Source: Chryseobacterium daecheongense
GTDB taxonomy: Bacteria > Bacteroidota > Bacteroidia > Flavobacteriales > Weeksellaceae
Length of the DNA stretch: 64,000 nt
Assembly: GCF_003729955.1 (NCBI RefSeq)
Contig: NZ_RJTX01000004.1
Span: 806,001-870,000 of the forward strand
Reading direction: 5' to 3'
The notes beneath the pieces are model-generated. The model was not told the origin of the DNA, searched no databases, and saw only the letters and a program-made list of their open reading frames with translations. Made by a program: the position numbers and the translations under genes. Each line of letters opens with the position of its first letter. Positions within the stretch are counted from its first letter, which is position 1. Below are positions 45,320 to 54,443 of the stretch, in pieces.

Positions 45320-47473
45320 ATGGCAATTTTAGGACAGATTAGGAACAGACCTTGGCTTTTGATGGGAGTAATTGCGTTGGCACTTTTAGCCTTCTTGGTG
45401 AATCCTGATAGTATTGATAAGGTTTTTGGAAAAAATCCTGATGTTTTAGGAAAAGTGAATGGTGAAAAAATTACCCGTGAAGAGTATAATGATCAGCTAT
45501 TCGTACTTCAACAGCAGGCAGAGCAGCAAGGTCAGCCAAAGAGCGGTCTTGAGGAGCAAGCTTGGCAATTGTTGGTGCAATCTAAGCTTATCAAACAACA
45601 ATTCGAGAAGATGGGGTTTGAAATGACGGAAGATTACTTCTGGAATCAGATCCAGTACGATCAGTTGTTCGCTCAAAACCAACAATTCTTTGATGAAAAA
45701 GGTAATTTTAAGACCCAAGAGCTTAAAAAACAGATCGAAGAATTAAAAAATGCTAGTCCTGAGGGTTACAACCAGTGGTTGAAATCTAAAAAAGCGATCG
45801 AATACAGATTGATGGCAAGACAAGTGTTTGCTAATCTTTCTGCCGGAATCACTACAGGTAAGAAAGAAGCTGAAGAATTGATGAAACAGAGAGATCAGCT
45901 TGCTGATATCGACTTTGTGAAAATCGATTACGCAGCTTACCTTCAAAAAACTAAAATCAATGTTTCTACTGAGGACCTTGCTAATTATATTAAGCAGCAT
46001 CCTGTGATGTTCAAAACTGAGCCAAGCAGAAATATCGGAATCGTATATTTCCCTTCTCAGGCAAGTGCGGCGGATGAAGCGGCAACTCAGAAGGAAATTA
46101 CAAAATTATTCTCAGGAGGTACTGACGCCAGTGGAGGGAAAGAAAACTTCCAGAATACAACCAATGACTCTATGTTCATCATGGCTAATTCTGATATGCC
46201 TTTCAGCGATCAGTATGTAAAGCCTAATCAATTGCCTCAGACTATTCAAGGTCAGATTGCAACTGCTGCAATCGGTCAGACCTTTGGTCCTTATAAAGAA
46301 CAGAACGTGTATGTGGTATCTAAACTTTTGGATAAAAAGACATCGGATTCTACATTATCAAGACATATCCTTATTGCATTCAAAGGAAGTCCTGCCGGAC
46401 AAGGCGTTACAAGATCTAAAGAATCGGCTAAAAAGTTAGCAGATTCTATCGGAGCTATTGTAAAAGCTGATCCTGCTAAATTTACAGACTTCATTAAGCT
46501 TTCCAATGACCCTAATTCTGCGGCTCAGGGAGGTAGCTTAGGATGGACTACACCGGAAACACCTTTCGTTCCTGAATTTTTAACGTATTTAGCGAACAAT
46601 CCTAAAGGAGCAACTGGTGTTGTGGAAACACAATTCGGTTATCACATCATCAATATTCAGGATAAAAAGCCTGGAGCAATGGGATATAAAGTAGCTAACC
46701 TTGTAAAAGTAATTAAGCCTTCTGAAGCTACAGAAGCTGATACTGATAAAAAAGCAAGAAGATTTATTCAGCAGGTTCAAGGAAAATCTTTCAACGATTT
46801 CGTGAATATTGCCAAAAAATCTAATTACCAGTTCTCCAACCCTAAAGCAGCTAAAAGATTTGATGGTCAGCTACAAGGTTTAGGAACAGATAAAGATTCT
46901 GAAATCCTTGCATGGGCTTTCGATAAGAAAAGATCTAAAGGAGATACGGAATTCTTTACGGTAGAGGGAACAGGAGATAAAATTGTAGTGTATCTGAACG
47001 GAAAACAGGAAAAAGGACTTGCTGATCCTGAATCTGTAAGAGACCAGATCGAAGTGATTGTGAAAAATAAATTGGCTGCAAAACAAATCTCTGATAAAAT
47101 TGCTGCAGCAAAAGCTTCTAACTTAGATCAAATTGCTAAAATGTTTGCGACAACAAAACAATCTGCTCAGGTGAATCTTTTAAATCCGTCAGTAGGAGGA
47201 TCTATGGAGCCTAAAGTAGCAGGAGCTGCATTTGGAGTTGCAAAAGGTAAAATTTCTAATCCAGTAGAAGGCGGAACAGGAGTGTATGTACTGATCAAAA
47301 AGAATGAGACGATGAACAAACAACCTGGAGATCTAAAACAGCTTACAGAATCTATTACGCAGAGAAATGCCGGAATGTTCGGACAGGCGTGGATGAAGAG
47401 CTTACAGGATAATGCAGATATCGAAGATTACAGAATCGAGATCTGGAGTAAGCTTGGAGCACAGCAACAATAA
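45320..47473 (+). CDS. PpiD/SurA-like periplasmic foldase
   Basis: Protein of 717 residues with one N-terminal membrane helix (LLMGVIALALLAFLVNP), then a SurA_N-like domain (LGKVNGEKITREEYNDQL) and a parvulin-type prolyl isomerase domain near residues 345-450 (LSRHILIAFKG, GGSLGWTTPETPFVPEF, FGYHIINIQDK). A long C-terminal helical part may be a second degenerate isomerase. It helps fold proteins leaving the Sec translocon. It is divergent from lon. Confidence 0.9.
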   Translation: MAILGQIRNRPWLLMGVIALALLAFLVNPDSIDKVFGKNPDVLGKVNGEKITREEYNDQLFVLQQQAEQQGQPKSGLEEQAWQLLVQSKLIKQQFEKMGFEMTEDYFWNQIQYDQLFAQNQQFFDEKGNFKTQELKKQIEELKNASPEGYNQWLKSKKAIEYRLMARQVFANLSAGITTGKKEAEELMKQRDQLADIDFVKIDYAAYLQKTKINVSTEDLANYIKQHPVMFKTEPSRNIGIVYFPSQASAADEAATQKEITKLFSGGTDASGGKENFQNTTNDSMFIMANSDMPFSDQYVKPNQLPQTIQGQIATAAIGQTFGPYKEQNVYVVSKLLDKKTSDSTLSRHILIAFKGSPAGQGVTRSKESAKKLADSIGAIVKADPAKFTDFIKLSNDPNSAAQGGSLGWTTPETPFVPEFLTYLANNPKGATGVVETQFGYHIINIQDKKPGAMGYKVANLVKVIKPSEATEADTDKKARRFIQQVQGKSFNDFVNIAKKSNYQFSNPKAAKRFDGQLQGLGTDKDSEILAWAFDKKRSKGDTEFFTVEGTGDKIVVYLNGKQEKGLADPESVRDQIEVIVKNKLAAKQISDKIAAAKASNLDQIAKMFATTKQSAQVNLLNPSVGGSMEPKVAGAAFGVAKGKISNPVEGGTGVYVLIKKNETMNKQPGDLKQLTESITQRNAGMFGQAWMKSLQDNADIEDYRIEIWSKLGAQQQ

Positions 47474-47493
47474 GAATTCAATTTTATTTATAT

Positions 47494-47523
47494 AAAGCGG
47501 CAAAGTTTTTGCCGCTTTTTTTG
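47494..47523 (+). terminator. Terminator after foldase
   Basis: AAAGCGGCAAA / TTTGCCGCTTT stem followed by T-run. Confidence 0.93.
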
Positions 47524-47567
47524 TATTTAACGCAGAGCAATAAAGAAAAACATTAATTTAAATGTCT

Positions 47568-47575
47568 TATATTTG
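47568..47575 (+). promoter_or_regulatory. -7 box upstream of MCE gene
   Basis: TATATTTG, full TAnnTTTG match, 22 bases before the GTG start at 47598. Confidence 0.55.
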
Positions 47576-47597
47576 CTCATTAGAAAAAATTTAGCAA

Positions 47598-48548
47598 GTG
47601 AAGTTCAGTAAAGAATTAAAAGCTGGTGTGATCGCACTTTTAGCTATTGTAGGCTTTGTGTTATTATTTCAATTTATGAAAGGCAGAAGTCTTTTTACTA
47701 CCGATAATATATTTTACGCAAAATATGATAATGTAGAAGGGTTAGCTCAATCTTCTCCCGTTTCGATCAATGGTTTAAAAGTGGGTCAGGTGGATAAGAT
47801 TATTCCTCAAACTACAAAAGATGGAAAAATTCATTTTATTGTAAAAGTTACTATTGACAATAACTTTGAGTTTTCAAAGAATTCTACCCTTGAAATTTTC
47901 GAACCGGGATTAATGTCAGGAAAAGAAATGAGAGTAAATCTTATGTATGGTGGTCCTACTGCGAAAGATGGAGACACCTTACAAGGAGCTTTTAAATTAT
48001 CCATGATGAATAACTTATCTTCTCAGGTAGGTCCGGTTAAAGATCAGCTACAGGTTGTTCTTCACCGTGTAGATTCTTTAATGACGAATGCCAATCAGCT
48101 TGTAGATGCTCAGAACAGAGCAGAGATCAAAGCGTTATTGGCTAATCTTAATAAAACAGTTGGTGCCTTACAAACAACTGCTGCTAGTGTAAATTCGCTG
48201 GTAGGACACAATGATCCTAAACTTCAAAAAGTATTGGATGATGCAAGCTTAACGATGCAAAGCGGTAAAGTTACATTGGATAAATATGGAAACCTGGCAG
48301 AAAGCATTGATACTCAAAAATTAAATGCTACCATTGCCAATTTAGATGCCACTGTTGGAAAATTGAATCAGGTGATCGTGGGAATAGACAACGGACAAGG
48401 AAGCTTAGGTAAACTCATGAAAGACGAACAGCTTTACAATAACCTGAATTCTGCTTCCAATAATCTGAACTCATTAATTGAAGACATGAAAGCCAATCCG
48501 AAAAGATATATCAACTTCTCCGTTTTTGGCAAGAACAATAAAGACTAA
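47598..48548 (+). CDS. MCE-domain (MlaD-like) lipid transport protein
   Basis: Protein of 316 residues with one N-terminal span (LKAGVIALLAIVGFVLLFQFM) and an MCE domain around residues 35-115 (YDNVEGLAQSSPVSINGLKVG). A long coiled coil and a C-terminal strand segment follow. It should bridge inner and outer membranes in phospholipid transport with the MlaE/MlaF-like proteins encoded at 30.6-32.1 kb. The start codon is GTG at 47598 (GTGAAGTTCAGT); there is no nearby in-frame ATG that keeps the membrane helix. Confidence 0.85.
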   Translation: MKFSKELKAGVIALLAIVGFVLLFQFMKGRSLFTTDNIFYAKYDNVEGLAQSSPVSINGLKVGQVDKIIPQTTKDGKIHFIVKVTIDNNFEFSKNSTLEIFEPGLMSGKEMRVNLMYGGPTAKDGDTLQGAFKLSMMNNLSSQVGPVKDQLQVVLHRVDSLMTNANQLVDAQNRAEIKALLANLNKTVGALQTTAASVNSLVGHNDPKLQKVLDDASLTMQSGKVTLDKYGNLAESIDTQKLNATIANLDATVGKLNQVIVGIDNGQGSLGKLMKDEQLYNNLNSASNNLNSLIEDMKANPKRYINFSVFGKNNKD

Positions 48549-48563
48549 TAACTCATAGACCTT

Positions 48564-49892
48564 ATGCAGTACATCGATAACATAATTTTCCTGATTTTAT
48601 TAGTTGCAGGTTTTGGACTGTTTGCGAAAAGCTTACAGAAGATCTATCGAAACATCAGATTAGGAAGAGAGATCAACCGTAATGATAGAAAACCCGAACG
48701 CTGGGAAACCATGGCAAGAGTAGCGATGGGACAGAGCAAAATGGTGAAGCGTCCTGTTGCAGGGATTTTACACCTTTTTGTATATGTAGGTTTTATTATC
48801 ATTAATATAGAGCTTATAGAGATCATTGTTGATGGATTATTCGGAACACACCGCTTTTTGGCAACGATCTTAGGACATGGGTTTTATAATGCTTTTACGG
48901 CAACACTGGAAATCCTAGCTCTTTTAGTAGTGATTGGTGTTGTTGTATTCTTTATCCGAAGAAATTTTTATGGAGTTAAAAGATTAACCATGAAAGAGCT
49001 TTTCGGATGGCCCAAACAAGATGCGAACTGGATCCTGATCATTGAGTTTGCTTTAATGGTGGCTTTCTTTACAATGAATACTTCTGATTGGGTACTGCAA
49101 CAGAAAGGTTTACTTCCTGAACATGGAAACTTCCCGATCAGTTCCACTATTTTGGCTCCGATCTTCAACAACTTTGGAGACAGCTTCTTGTTCTTTACGG
49201 AAAGAGCAGCCTGGTGGTTCCACTTTGTAGGGATTTTATTCTTCATGAATTATCTGTATTATTCAAAACATTTACATATTATCCTGGCATTCCCAAGCAC
49301 TTGGTATGCTAATCTGGATAAGAAAGGAAAATTCAATAATCTGGAATCTGTTACCAAGGAGATCAAATTGATGATGGATCCTAACGCAGATCCTTATGCT
49401 GCACCGGCAGAAGGAGCAGAAACAGATGTTCCTTCAAAATTTGGAGCAGAAGATGTATTTGATTTGAATCAGGTTCAATTATTAAATGCTTATTCTTGTA
49501 CGGAATGTGGTAGATGTACATCTGTATGTCCAGCCAATATTACGGGGAAAAAGCTTTCACCAAGACTAATCCTTATGAAAACCAGAGACCGTCTGGAAGA
49601 AGTAGGAAGAAATATCGATAAAAACGGAAAGTTTGTAGATGACGGTAAAAAGTTGTTGAACGACTATATTACCAAAGAAGAGCTTTGGGCTTGTACTACA
49701 TGTAACGCATGTACTGAGGCTTGTCCTGTTTTGCTTGACCCGCTTTCCATCATTTTTGAAATGAGAAGATTCCTGGTCATGGAACAATCGGCGGCTCCAC
49801 AGGAACTGAATCTGATGATGACCAATGTGGAGAACAATGCGGCTCCTTGGCAATATAATCAGGCCGATCGTTTGAATTGGGCGAATGATTAA
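48564..49892 (+). CDS. Membrane 4Fe-4S protein, HdrE/HdrD N-terminal-like
   Basis: Protein of 442 residues with about five or six N-terminal spans, as in NarI/HdrE-type haem b subunits, then a ferredoxin-like domain with two clusters: C312, C315, C318, C322 (CTECGRCTSVCP) and C377, C380, C383, C387 (CTTCNACTEACP). Electrons would pass from quinol or haem in the membrane to the clusters. The partner is the CCG-domain protein encoded at 50517; together they mirror HdrDE/DsrMK. The final acceptor is unknown. Confidence 0.85.
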   Translation: MQYIDNIIFLILLVAGFGLFAKSLQKIYRNIRLGREINRNDRKPERWETMARVAMGQSKMVKRPVAGILHLFVYVGFIIINIELIEIIVDGLFGTHRFLATILGHGFYNAFTATLEILALLVVIGVVVFFIRRNFYGVKRLTMKELFGWPKQDANWILIIEFALMVAFFTMNTSDWVLQQKGLLPEHGNFPISSTILAPIFNNFGDSFLFFTERAAWWFHFVGILFFMNYLYYSKHLHIILAFPSTWYANLDKKGKFNNLESVTKEIKLMMDPNADPYAAPAEGAETDVPSKFGAEDVFDLNQVQLLNAYSCTECGRCTSVCPANITGKKLSPRLILMKTRDRLEEVGRNIDKNGKFVDDGKKLLNDYITKEELWACTTCNACTEACPVLLDPLSIIFEMRRFLVMEQSAAPQELNLMMTNVENNAAPWQYNQADRLNWAND

Positions 49893-49906
49893 ATAATGCT
49901 CAAAAG

Positions 49907-50527
49907 ATGAAAAAACTATTCTTACTTTTCATATTAATTTCCGGCTTTCTGGTGGCACAATCTGCTGATCAGAAAAAAATTCTTGACGACTCCCGGTCTA
50001 TGATGGAGTTAATGGAAAAAAAGGATTATAACGGAATACTCAACCTTACGCATCCGGCTATTTTTGAAAAGGTTGGAAGAGAAACAATGCTTGAAGGATT
50101 CAAGGCCATGTTTGAAGGTAATGAAGAGTTCAAAATAGAACTCGGAAAAATTGATCAAAATGCATTCAAAGCTTCTGAGGTTTTCTCCGGAAAGGATAAA
50201 GTAAAGTATGCATTCGTGACTTATCCAATGAACATGAAAATGACTTTTCTAAAGGAAAAGTTTGATGATGAAAAGAAGACAATGATGATCGGTATGATGA
50301 AAGTTCAAGGAATGAAAGCGAAGTTTGTGGACGATCATACGATAGAAATGAGTAAAGAAAGCATGTCTGTGGCTATTAATGATAAATCTACAGGGAATGT
50401 CTGGAAATATGTGAATTACGATGAAACCAATCCATTGTATGCATCAGTAATACCGGTGGAAGTGATGAAGAAGGCTAAAGAATACTATGCGGATTTTTTA
50501 ATTAAACAAAAAGAAAATGCAAATTAA
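49907..50527 (+). CDS. Exported protein of unknown function between Fe-S genes
   Basis: Protein of 206 residues with signal peptide MKKLFLLFILISGFLVAQ. The mature part is Met, Lys and Asp rich and could adopt an NTF2-like or similar small fold (SRSMMELMEKKDYNGILNLT opening), but I cannot assign a family. It starts 14 bases after the upstream iron-sulfur gene, and its end overlaps the downstream CCG gene by 11 bases, so it is in the same operon. Confidence 0.7.
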   Translation: MKKLFLLFILISGFLVAQSADQKKILDDSRSMMELMEKKDYNGILNLTHPAIFEKVGRETMLEGFKAMFEGNEEFKIELGKIDQNAFKASEVFSGKDKVKYAFVTYPMNMKMTFLKEKFDDEKKTMMIGMMKVQGMKAKFVDDHTIEMSKESMSVAINDKSTGNVWKYVNYDETNPLYASVIPVEVMKKAKEYYADFLIKQKENAN

Positions 50528-51296
50528 AACAATGGCAGAATATGCTGCCGAAGGAAAATCACCGGAAGTTTTGTTTTGGGTAGGTTGTGCCGGAAGTTTC
50601 GATGACCGCGCCAAGAAAATCACCAAAGCATTTTGCAAAATATTAAATAAAATAGGAGTAGAGTTTGCAGTGCTGGGACAGGAAGAAAGCTGTACCGGGG
50701 ATCCTGCAAAACGTGCCGGAAATGAGTTCGTTTTCCAGATGATGGCATTAACGAATATTGAAGTTCTGAATGCCTATGAGGTAAAAAGAATCGTAACCGC
50801 TTGTCCGCACTGTTTCAACACTCTGAAAAATGAATATCCAAGCCTTGGTGGAAATTACGAAGTAATGCACCATACCCAATTCCTGAAAAAACTAATGGAA
50901 GAGGGAAGGCTAAAAATTGAAGGTGGCGCTTTCAAAGGAAAGAAAATCACTTTCCACGATCCTTGCTATTTGGGAAGAGCCAATGATGAGTATGAAGCAC
51001 CAAGGATGCTTTTGGAAAAGCTAGATGCAGAATTAGTGGAGATGAAACGTTGCAGAACCAACGGACTTTGCTGTGGAGCAGGAGGAGCACAGATGTTCAA
51101 AGAGCCGGAAAAAGGAAATAAAGACATCAATATCGAAAGAACAGAAGAAGCTTTATCTTTTGAGCCTAAAGTGATCGCTACAGGATGCCCTTTCTGTAAT
51201 ACGATGATGACAGATGGAGTGAAACACTTTAATAAGAATGCTGAAGTTGCGGTAAAAGACATCGTAGAACTTCTTGCAGAAGCGGAAGATTTATAA
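50517..51296 (+). CDS. CCG-domain iron-sulfur protein (HdrB/HdrD C-terminal-like)
   Basis: Soluble protein of 259 residues with two CCG-type repeats: LTACPHCFNTLKNEY with the paired HDPCYLGR, and CRTNGLCCGAGGAQM with ATGCPFCNTMM. Such domains hold noncubane 4Fe-4S clusters and act in disulfide or thiol chemistry. It should dock with the membrane iron-sulfur protein encoded at 48564. The ATG at 50517 overlaps the previous gene; the ATG at 50532 (MAEYAAEGKSPEV) is an alternative. Confidence 0.85.
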   Translation: MQIKTMAEYAAEGKSPEVLFWVGCAGSFDDRAKKITKAFCKILNKIGVEFAVLGQEESCTGDPAKRAGNEFVFQMMALTNIEVLNAYEVKRIVTACPHCFNTLKNEYPSLGGNYEVMHHTQFLKKLMEEGRLKIEGGAFKGKKITFHDPCYLGRANDEYEAPRMLLEKLDAELVEMKRCRTNGLCCGAGGAQMFKEPEKGNKDINIERTEEALSFEPKVIATGCPFCNTMMTDGVKHFNKNAEVAVKDIVELLAEAEDL

Positions 51297-51315
51297 GCTT
51301 TGTCAAATAAAATAA

Positions 51316-51348
51316 TAAAAAACTCAGGACGACATCCTGAGTTTTTTT
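51316..51348 (+). terminator. Terminator of the iron-sulfur operon
   Basis: AAAAAACTCAGGA / TCCTGAGTTTTTTT stem with a CGACA loop. Confidence 0.93.
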
Positions 51349-51376
51349 AGTTTTATCAGAACTCGATTTTATTTAC

Positions 51377-51384
51377 TAATTTTG
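51377..51384 (+). promoter_or_regulatory. -7 box for conserved small protein
   Basis: TAATTTTG, 18 bases before the ATG at 51403; it rules out the TTG at 51382 as start. Confidence 0.55.
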
Positions 51385-51402
51385 TACTTTAATTTATTGA
51401 AA

Positions 51403-51888
51403 ATGAAAATTGAAGAATCAAACGTCGTTGAAACAAACGATTATAGAGTCATTATATATCCTGCTTCAAGACCTTTTACAACCAAAGAAGCAAAGACTAT
51501 TACAGAAAAATTATTTGATTTTCTGGCAACATGGGCAGCCCACGGTAAACCACTTTCTTCATCCTTCAAAATTGAAAAAAATCAGTTTATAGTGATCTGT
51601 GTAGATGAAGAAAAAGAAATGGCTTCAGGATGTAGTATTGACACTTTAGGGAAAGTGATGAGAGAGATTGATGAGGAATATCAATTGGGATTGTTCGACA
51701 GAATGAAAGCCAGCTATGTGGAGAATGGTGAGGTAAAAACTTTGAAACTTCAGGAGTTTAAATCCAAACTGAGAAGCGGAGAATTATCAAAAGACATAGA
51801 AGTTTTTGATTTCTCTAAAAATACCTACCTGGATTTCTTAAGTCATTTCCTTTTGCCTTTGGACAAAAGTTGGGCGGCTTCTATATAA
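51403..51888 (+). CDS. Conserved small soluble protein
   Basis: Protein of 161 residues with no signal peptide or membrane span. It contains YPASRPFTTKEAKTITEKLF, DFLATWAAHGKPLSSSF and a C-terminal SHFLLPLDKSWA. I know similar Bacteroidota proteins that carry the label 'ABC transporter ATPase', but no Walker A or signature motif is present, so that label looks wrong. Function unknown. It has its own promoter box and terminator. Confidence 0.75.
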   Translation: MKIEESNVVETNDYRVIIYPASRPFTTKEAKTITEKLFDFLATWAAHGKPLSSSFKIEKNQFIVICVDEEKEMASGCSIDTLGKVMREIDEEYQLGLFDRMKASYVENGEVKTLKLQEFKSKLRSGELSKDIEVFDFSKNTYLDFLSHFLLPLDKSWAASI

Positions 51889-51912
51889 ATTTGAATACAT
51901 TATAATAAATGG

Positions 51913-51937
51913 AAAGTGGAAATATTTCCACTTTTTT
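51913..51937 (+). terminator. Terminator after conserved small protein
   Basis: AAAGTGGAAATATTTCCACTTT palindrome followed by T residues. Confidence 0.85.
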
Positions 51938-51971
51938 GTTTTAAAGTATATTTGCATAGAACTAATAACTG

Positions 51972-53102
51972 ATGTCTAAAATTCTTTTTCTAACGACTTC
52001 ACATAACTATAATGATGACAGGATCTTCTATCATCAGGCAAAAGAACTGAAAAGCCACGGATACGAAGTGAAAATATGCAGCCTTTATACAGATTTTCAA
52101 GGCAGCATTGATGGGATTGAAGTAGAAGCTTATGGAATTTTAGATCATAGTATTAACGAAAAGCAGAAAAAACTTCAGGAAGTATGTGACCGTTTTCAGC
52201 CGGATTGTATGATCTGCTCTGAACCTTTGGCGGTAGTGGCTGCAAAAAATATTAAAAAAGAGAAAAAGATCAGCATTATCTATGATATTACCGAATGGTA
52301 TCCTTCCATGAGAATGGTGGAAAAATATCCTTCTTATTTAAAACTTCTGCATGCCGTTAAATTCTTTCTGATTCAATTGTATGCAGGGTATCTCAGCACT
52401 CATTTCATTTTTGGGGAGAACACGAAAAAATTTCCTTTAGCATATATTTTTCCGTTCAAAAAAAGTATTCTTTTGCCCTATTTTCCTGATGACCGTTATA
52501 TTCATACCCACATCAAGAAATTAGAGCCCGGAAAAATTACGCTATGCTATACAGGGCAAATGTCTGAAGAAAAAGGCATCGGGAACTTTTTTAAAGCAAT
52601 AGATCAGCTGCGTAAAAAACGTCCGAATCTGGAGATTGATATTTTGCTTATAGGAGGAACAAGAAAAGAAAAAGACCAAATCTATTTTGATAATCAATTG
52701 GCTATGTATAATTGGAGCAATATCAGGATCGAAAAGCCAGCTTCATTTGAAACATTTACACAAACCTACGCTTCTGCTGATATTTGTTTTGATTTAAGGG
52801 AGCATAATTATGAAAATGATCATTGCCTTCCGATTAAGATATTTTATTATGCAGCTTCCGGTAAGCCCGTCATTTATACCAATCTGAAAGCAACAAGACA
52901 ACACGTAGAAGTATCAAAATTTGGATTTCTGGTTAATCCGGAAGATTCAGGAGCAATAGCTGATATTATTTTAAATTATATTGATCATCCTGAAAGGTAC
53001 GATGAGCATGCTTATAATGCCCGAATGGAATATGAGAAGAAATATAACTGGAACATGATCCGGGATATATTTGTGGACTTTGTCAAAAAAGCACTGCACT
53101 AG
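51972..53102 (+). CDS. Glycosyltransferase, GT4-like
   Basis: GT-B-fold glycosyltransferase of 376 residues. It opens with ILFLTTSHNYNDDRIFYHQAK, contains LCYTGQMSEEKGIGNF at the start of the C-terminal nucleotide-sugar domain, and KIFYYAASGKPVIYT as the E/K-x7-E-like donor site. Its stop is followed directly by the flippase ATG. The pair probably works in surface glycan assembly; donor and acceptor are unknown. Confidence 0.85.
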   Translation: MSKILFLTTSHNYNDDRIFYHQAKELKSHGYEVKICSLYTDFQGSIDGIEVEAYGILDHSINEKQKKLQEVCDRFQPDCMICSEPLAVVAAKNIKKEKKISIIYDITEWYPSMRMVEKYPSYLKLLHAVKFFLIQLYAGYLSTHFIFGENTKKFPLAYIFPFKKSILLPYFPDDRYIHTHIKKLEPGKITLCYTGQMSEEKGIGNFFKAIDQLRKKRPNLEIDILLIGGTRKEKDQIYFDNQLAMYNWSNIRIEKPASFETFTQTYASADICFDLREHNYENDHCLPIKIFYYAASGKPVIYTNLKATRQHVEVSKFGFLVNPEDSGAIADIILNYIDHPERYDEHAYNARMEYEKKYNWNMIRDIFVDFVKKALH

Positions 53103-54362
53103 ATGAAAAATACTGTTTTTAAGACTTTCATTTCCCGATTTTTGATACTGATATTGAACTTCGGACTTGTAATTTACTCTACCAATATGTGGGGGAGTGA
53201 AGGAAAGGGAGTCATATCAATAGTCATTGCGGATTTGACGATCATTGGGTTTTTCAGTAATATATTTGTAGGAAGCAGTGTGACGTATTTTGCTTCAAAA
53301 TATAAAACCGAGCAAATCCTTTTGTATGCTTATGGATGGTCTGTTTTGATCGGGTTTTTTATTCCTGTTATTTTTAGTTTAGTCCGGCATGTGGAATATC
53401 TGAATTATCTGATTTTCCTGTCTGTTTTTTCTTCCCTTTTGGCCGCTAATATCAATCTGTTTGTGGGAAAACAGAATATCCGGATGTTTAATGTGTTTAC
53501 GATCTTACAACAACTTGTACATATTGTTTTTATTGTAGGCATTGTTTACTTAATAGGGATGACCTCTGTATCAGCATATTTTCTTGCGCAAATAGGATGT
53601 TACTCTTTATTATTTATAGTAAGCTCATTTCTGTTGCTGCGGAACTGTAAAATGTCAAATATTTCATTTTCTACCCCCATCAGAAACAAGATGTTCGATT
53701 ATGGCTGGAAAATTCAGCTCAGTTCTTTTTTACAGTTTTTGAATAACAGGTTGTCTTTCTATTTTCTGGAATATTTCAAAGGAATTGTAAGTGTAGGTAT
53801 ATTTTCAATAGGAGTAGCCTTTTCTGAGGCGATCTGGACGGTCAGCAGAAGCTTATCAATTGTTCTGTATGCAGATCTGGTTAACAATGAAAATCAGAAC
53901 GCGGCCCTTGAAAAAACAAAAATTTCCCTGAAAATAAGTTTTTTCACTACGTTGTTTTTTATTGCGGGAATTTTGCTGTTACCGGCCCGGTTTTATGTAT
54001 TTGTTTTCGGAAAAGACTTTCATCAGACGAAGCAGATCATTTTGTTTTTATCACCCGGAATTCTAGCGATTGCCGTCAGCAATATCATCGGGTATTACTT
54101 TGCAGGGATTAATAAACTCAGAATTTTGAACGCCAAATCCCTGATTGGAGTTGTCTTTACCATCATTTCTTCTTTTTACATCATTCCGCGATGGGGAATT
54201 ACCGGAGCCTGTATGGTAACCTCTATATCGTATTGCTTATCATCAGCACTGCTGTTCTGGAAATTTTATCAGATCACGGAATTTCATATTCAAGATTTTT
54301 TTATTTCCAAAAGCGAATTTCAAATACTGCTCGATAAATTATTGAAGAATGGAACGAAGTAA
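53103..54362 (+). CDS. Polysaccharide flippase-like membrane protein
   Basis: Multi-span protein of 419 residues with about twelve hydrophobic helices, in the Wzx/MATE-like oligosaccharide exporter family. The N-terminal SRFLILILNFGLVIYSTNMWGSEG pattern (helix followed by G-x-x-G) and IIGYYFAGINK late in the protein fit this group. It starts on the base after the glycosyltransferase stop, so the two are cotranslated. Likely role: flipping lipid-linked glycans. Confidence 0.8.
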   Translation: MKNTVFKTFISRFLILILNFGLVIYSTNMWGSEGKGVISIVIADLTIIGFFSNIFVGSSVTYFASKYKTEQILLYAYGWSVLIGFFIPVIFSLVRHVEYLNYLIFLSVFSSLLAANINLFVGKQNIRMFNVFTILQQLVHIVFIVGIVYLIGMTSVSAYFLAQIGCYSLLFIVSSFLLLRNCKMSNISFSTPIRNKMFDYGWKIQLSSFLQFLNNRLSFYFLEYFKGIVSVGIFSIGVAFSEAIWTVSRSLSIVLYADLVNNENQNAALEKTKISLKISFFTTLFFIAGILLLPARFYVFVFGKDFHQTKQIILFLSPGILAIAVSNIIGYYFAGINKLRILNAKSLIGVVFTIISSFYIIPRWGITGACMVTSISYCLSSALLFWKFYQITEFHIQDFFISKSEFQILLDKLLKNGTK

Positions 54363-54429
54363 ATGATTGATAACTCATCCAGATTGGTTAATCTATTGAT
54401 AAATGGTTCCGGGAAATTAAAATAAGTTT

Positions 54430-54437
54430 TATCTTTG
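54430..54437 (+). promoter_or_regulatory. -7 box just before lipoprotein start
   Basis: TATCTTTG, followed by six bases and the ATG at 54444. A TTC 19 bases upstream could be a weak -33. Confidence 0.5.
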
Positions 54438-54443
54438 CTGATA

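Noticed and set aside
51403..51888. ABC transporter ATPase label for the small conserved protein
   Set aside because: No Walker A, signature or Walker B motif can be seen in the 161 residues.
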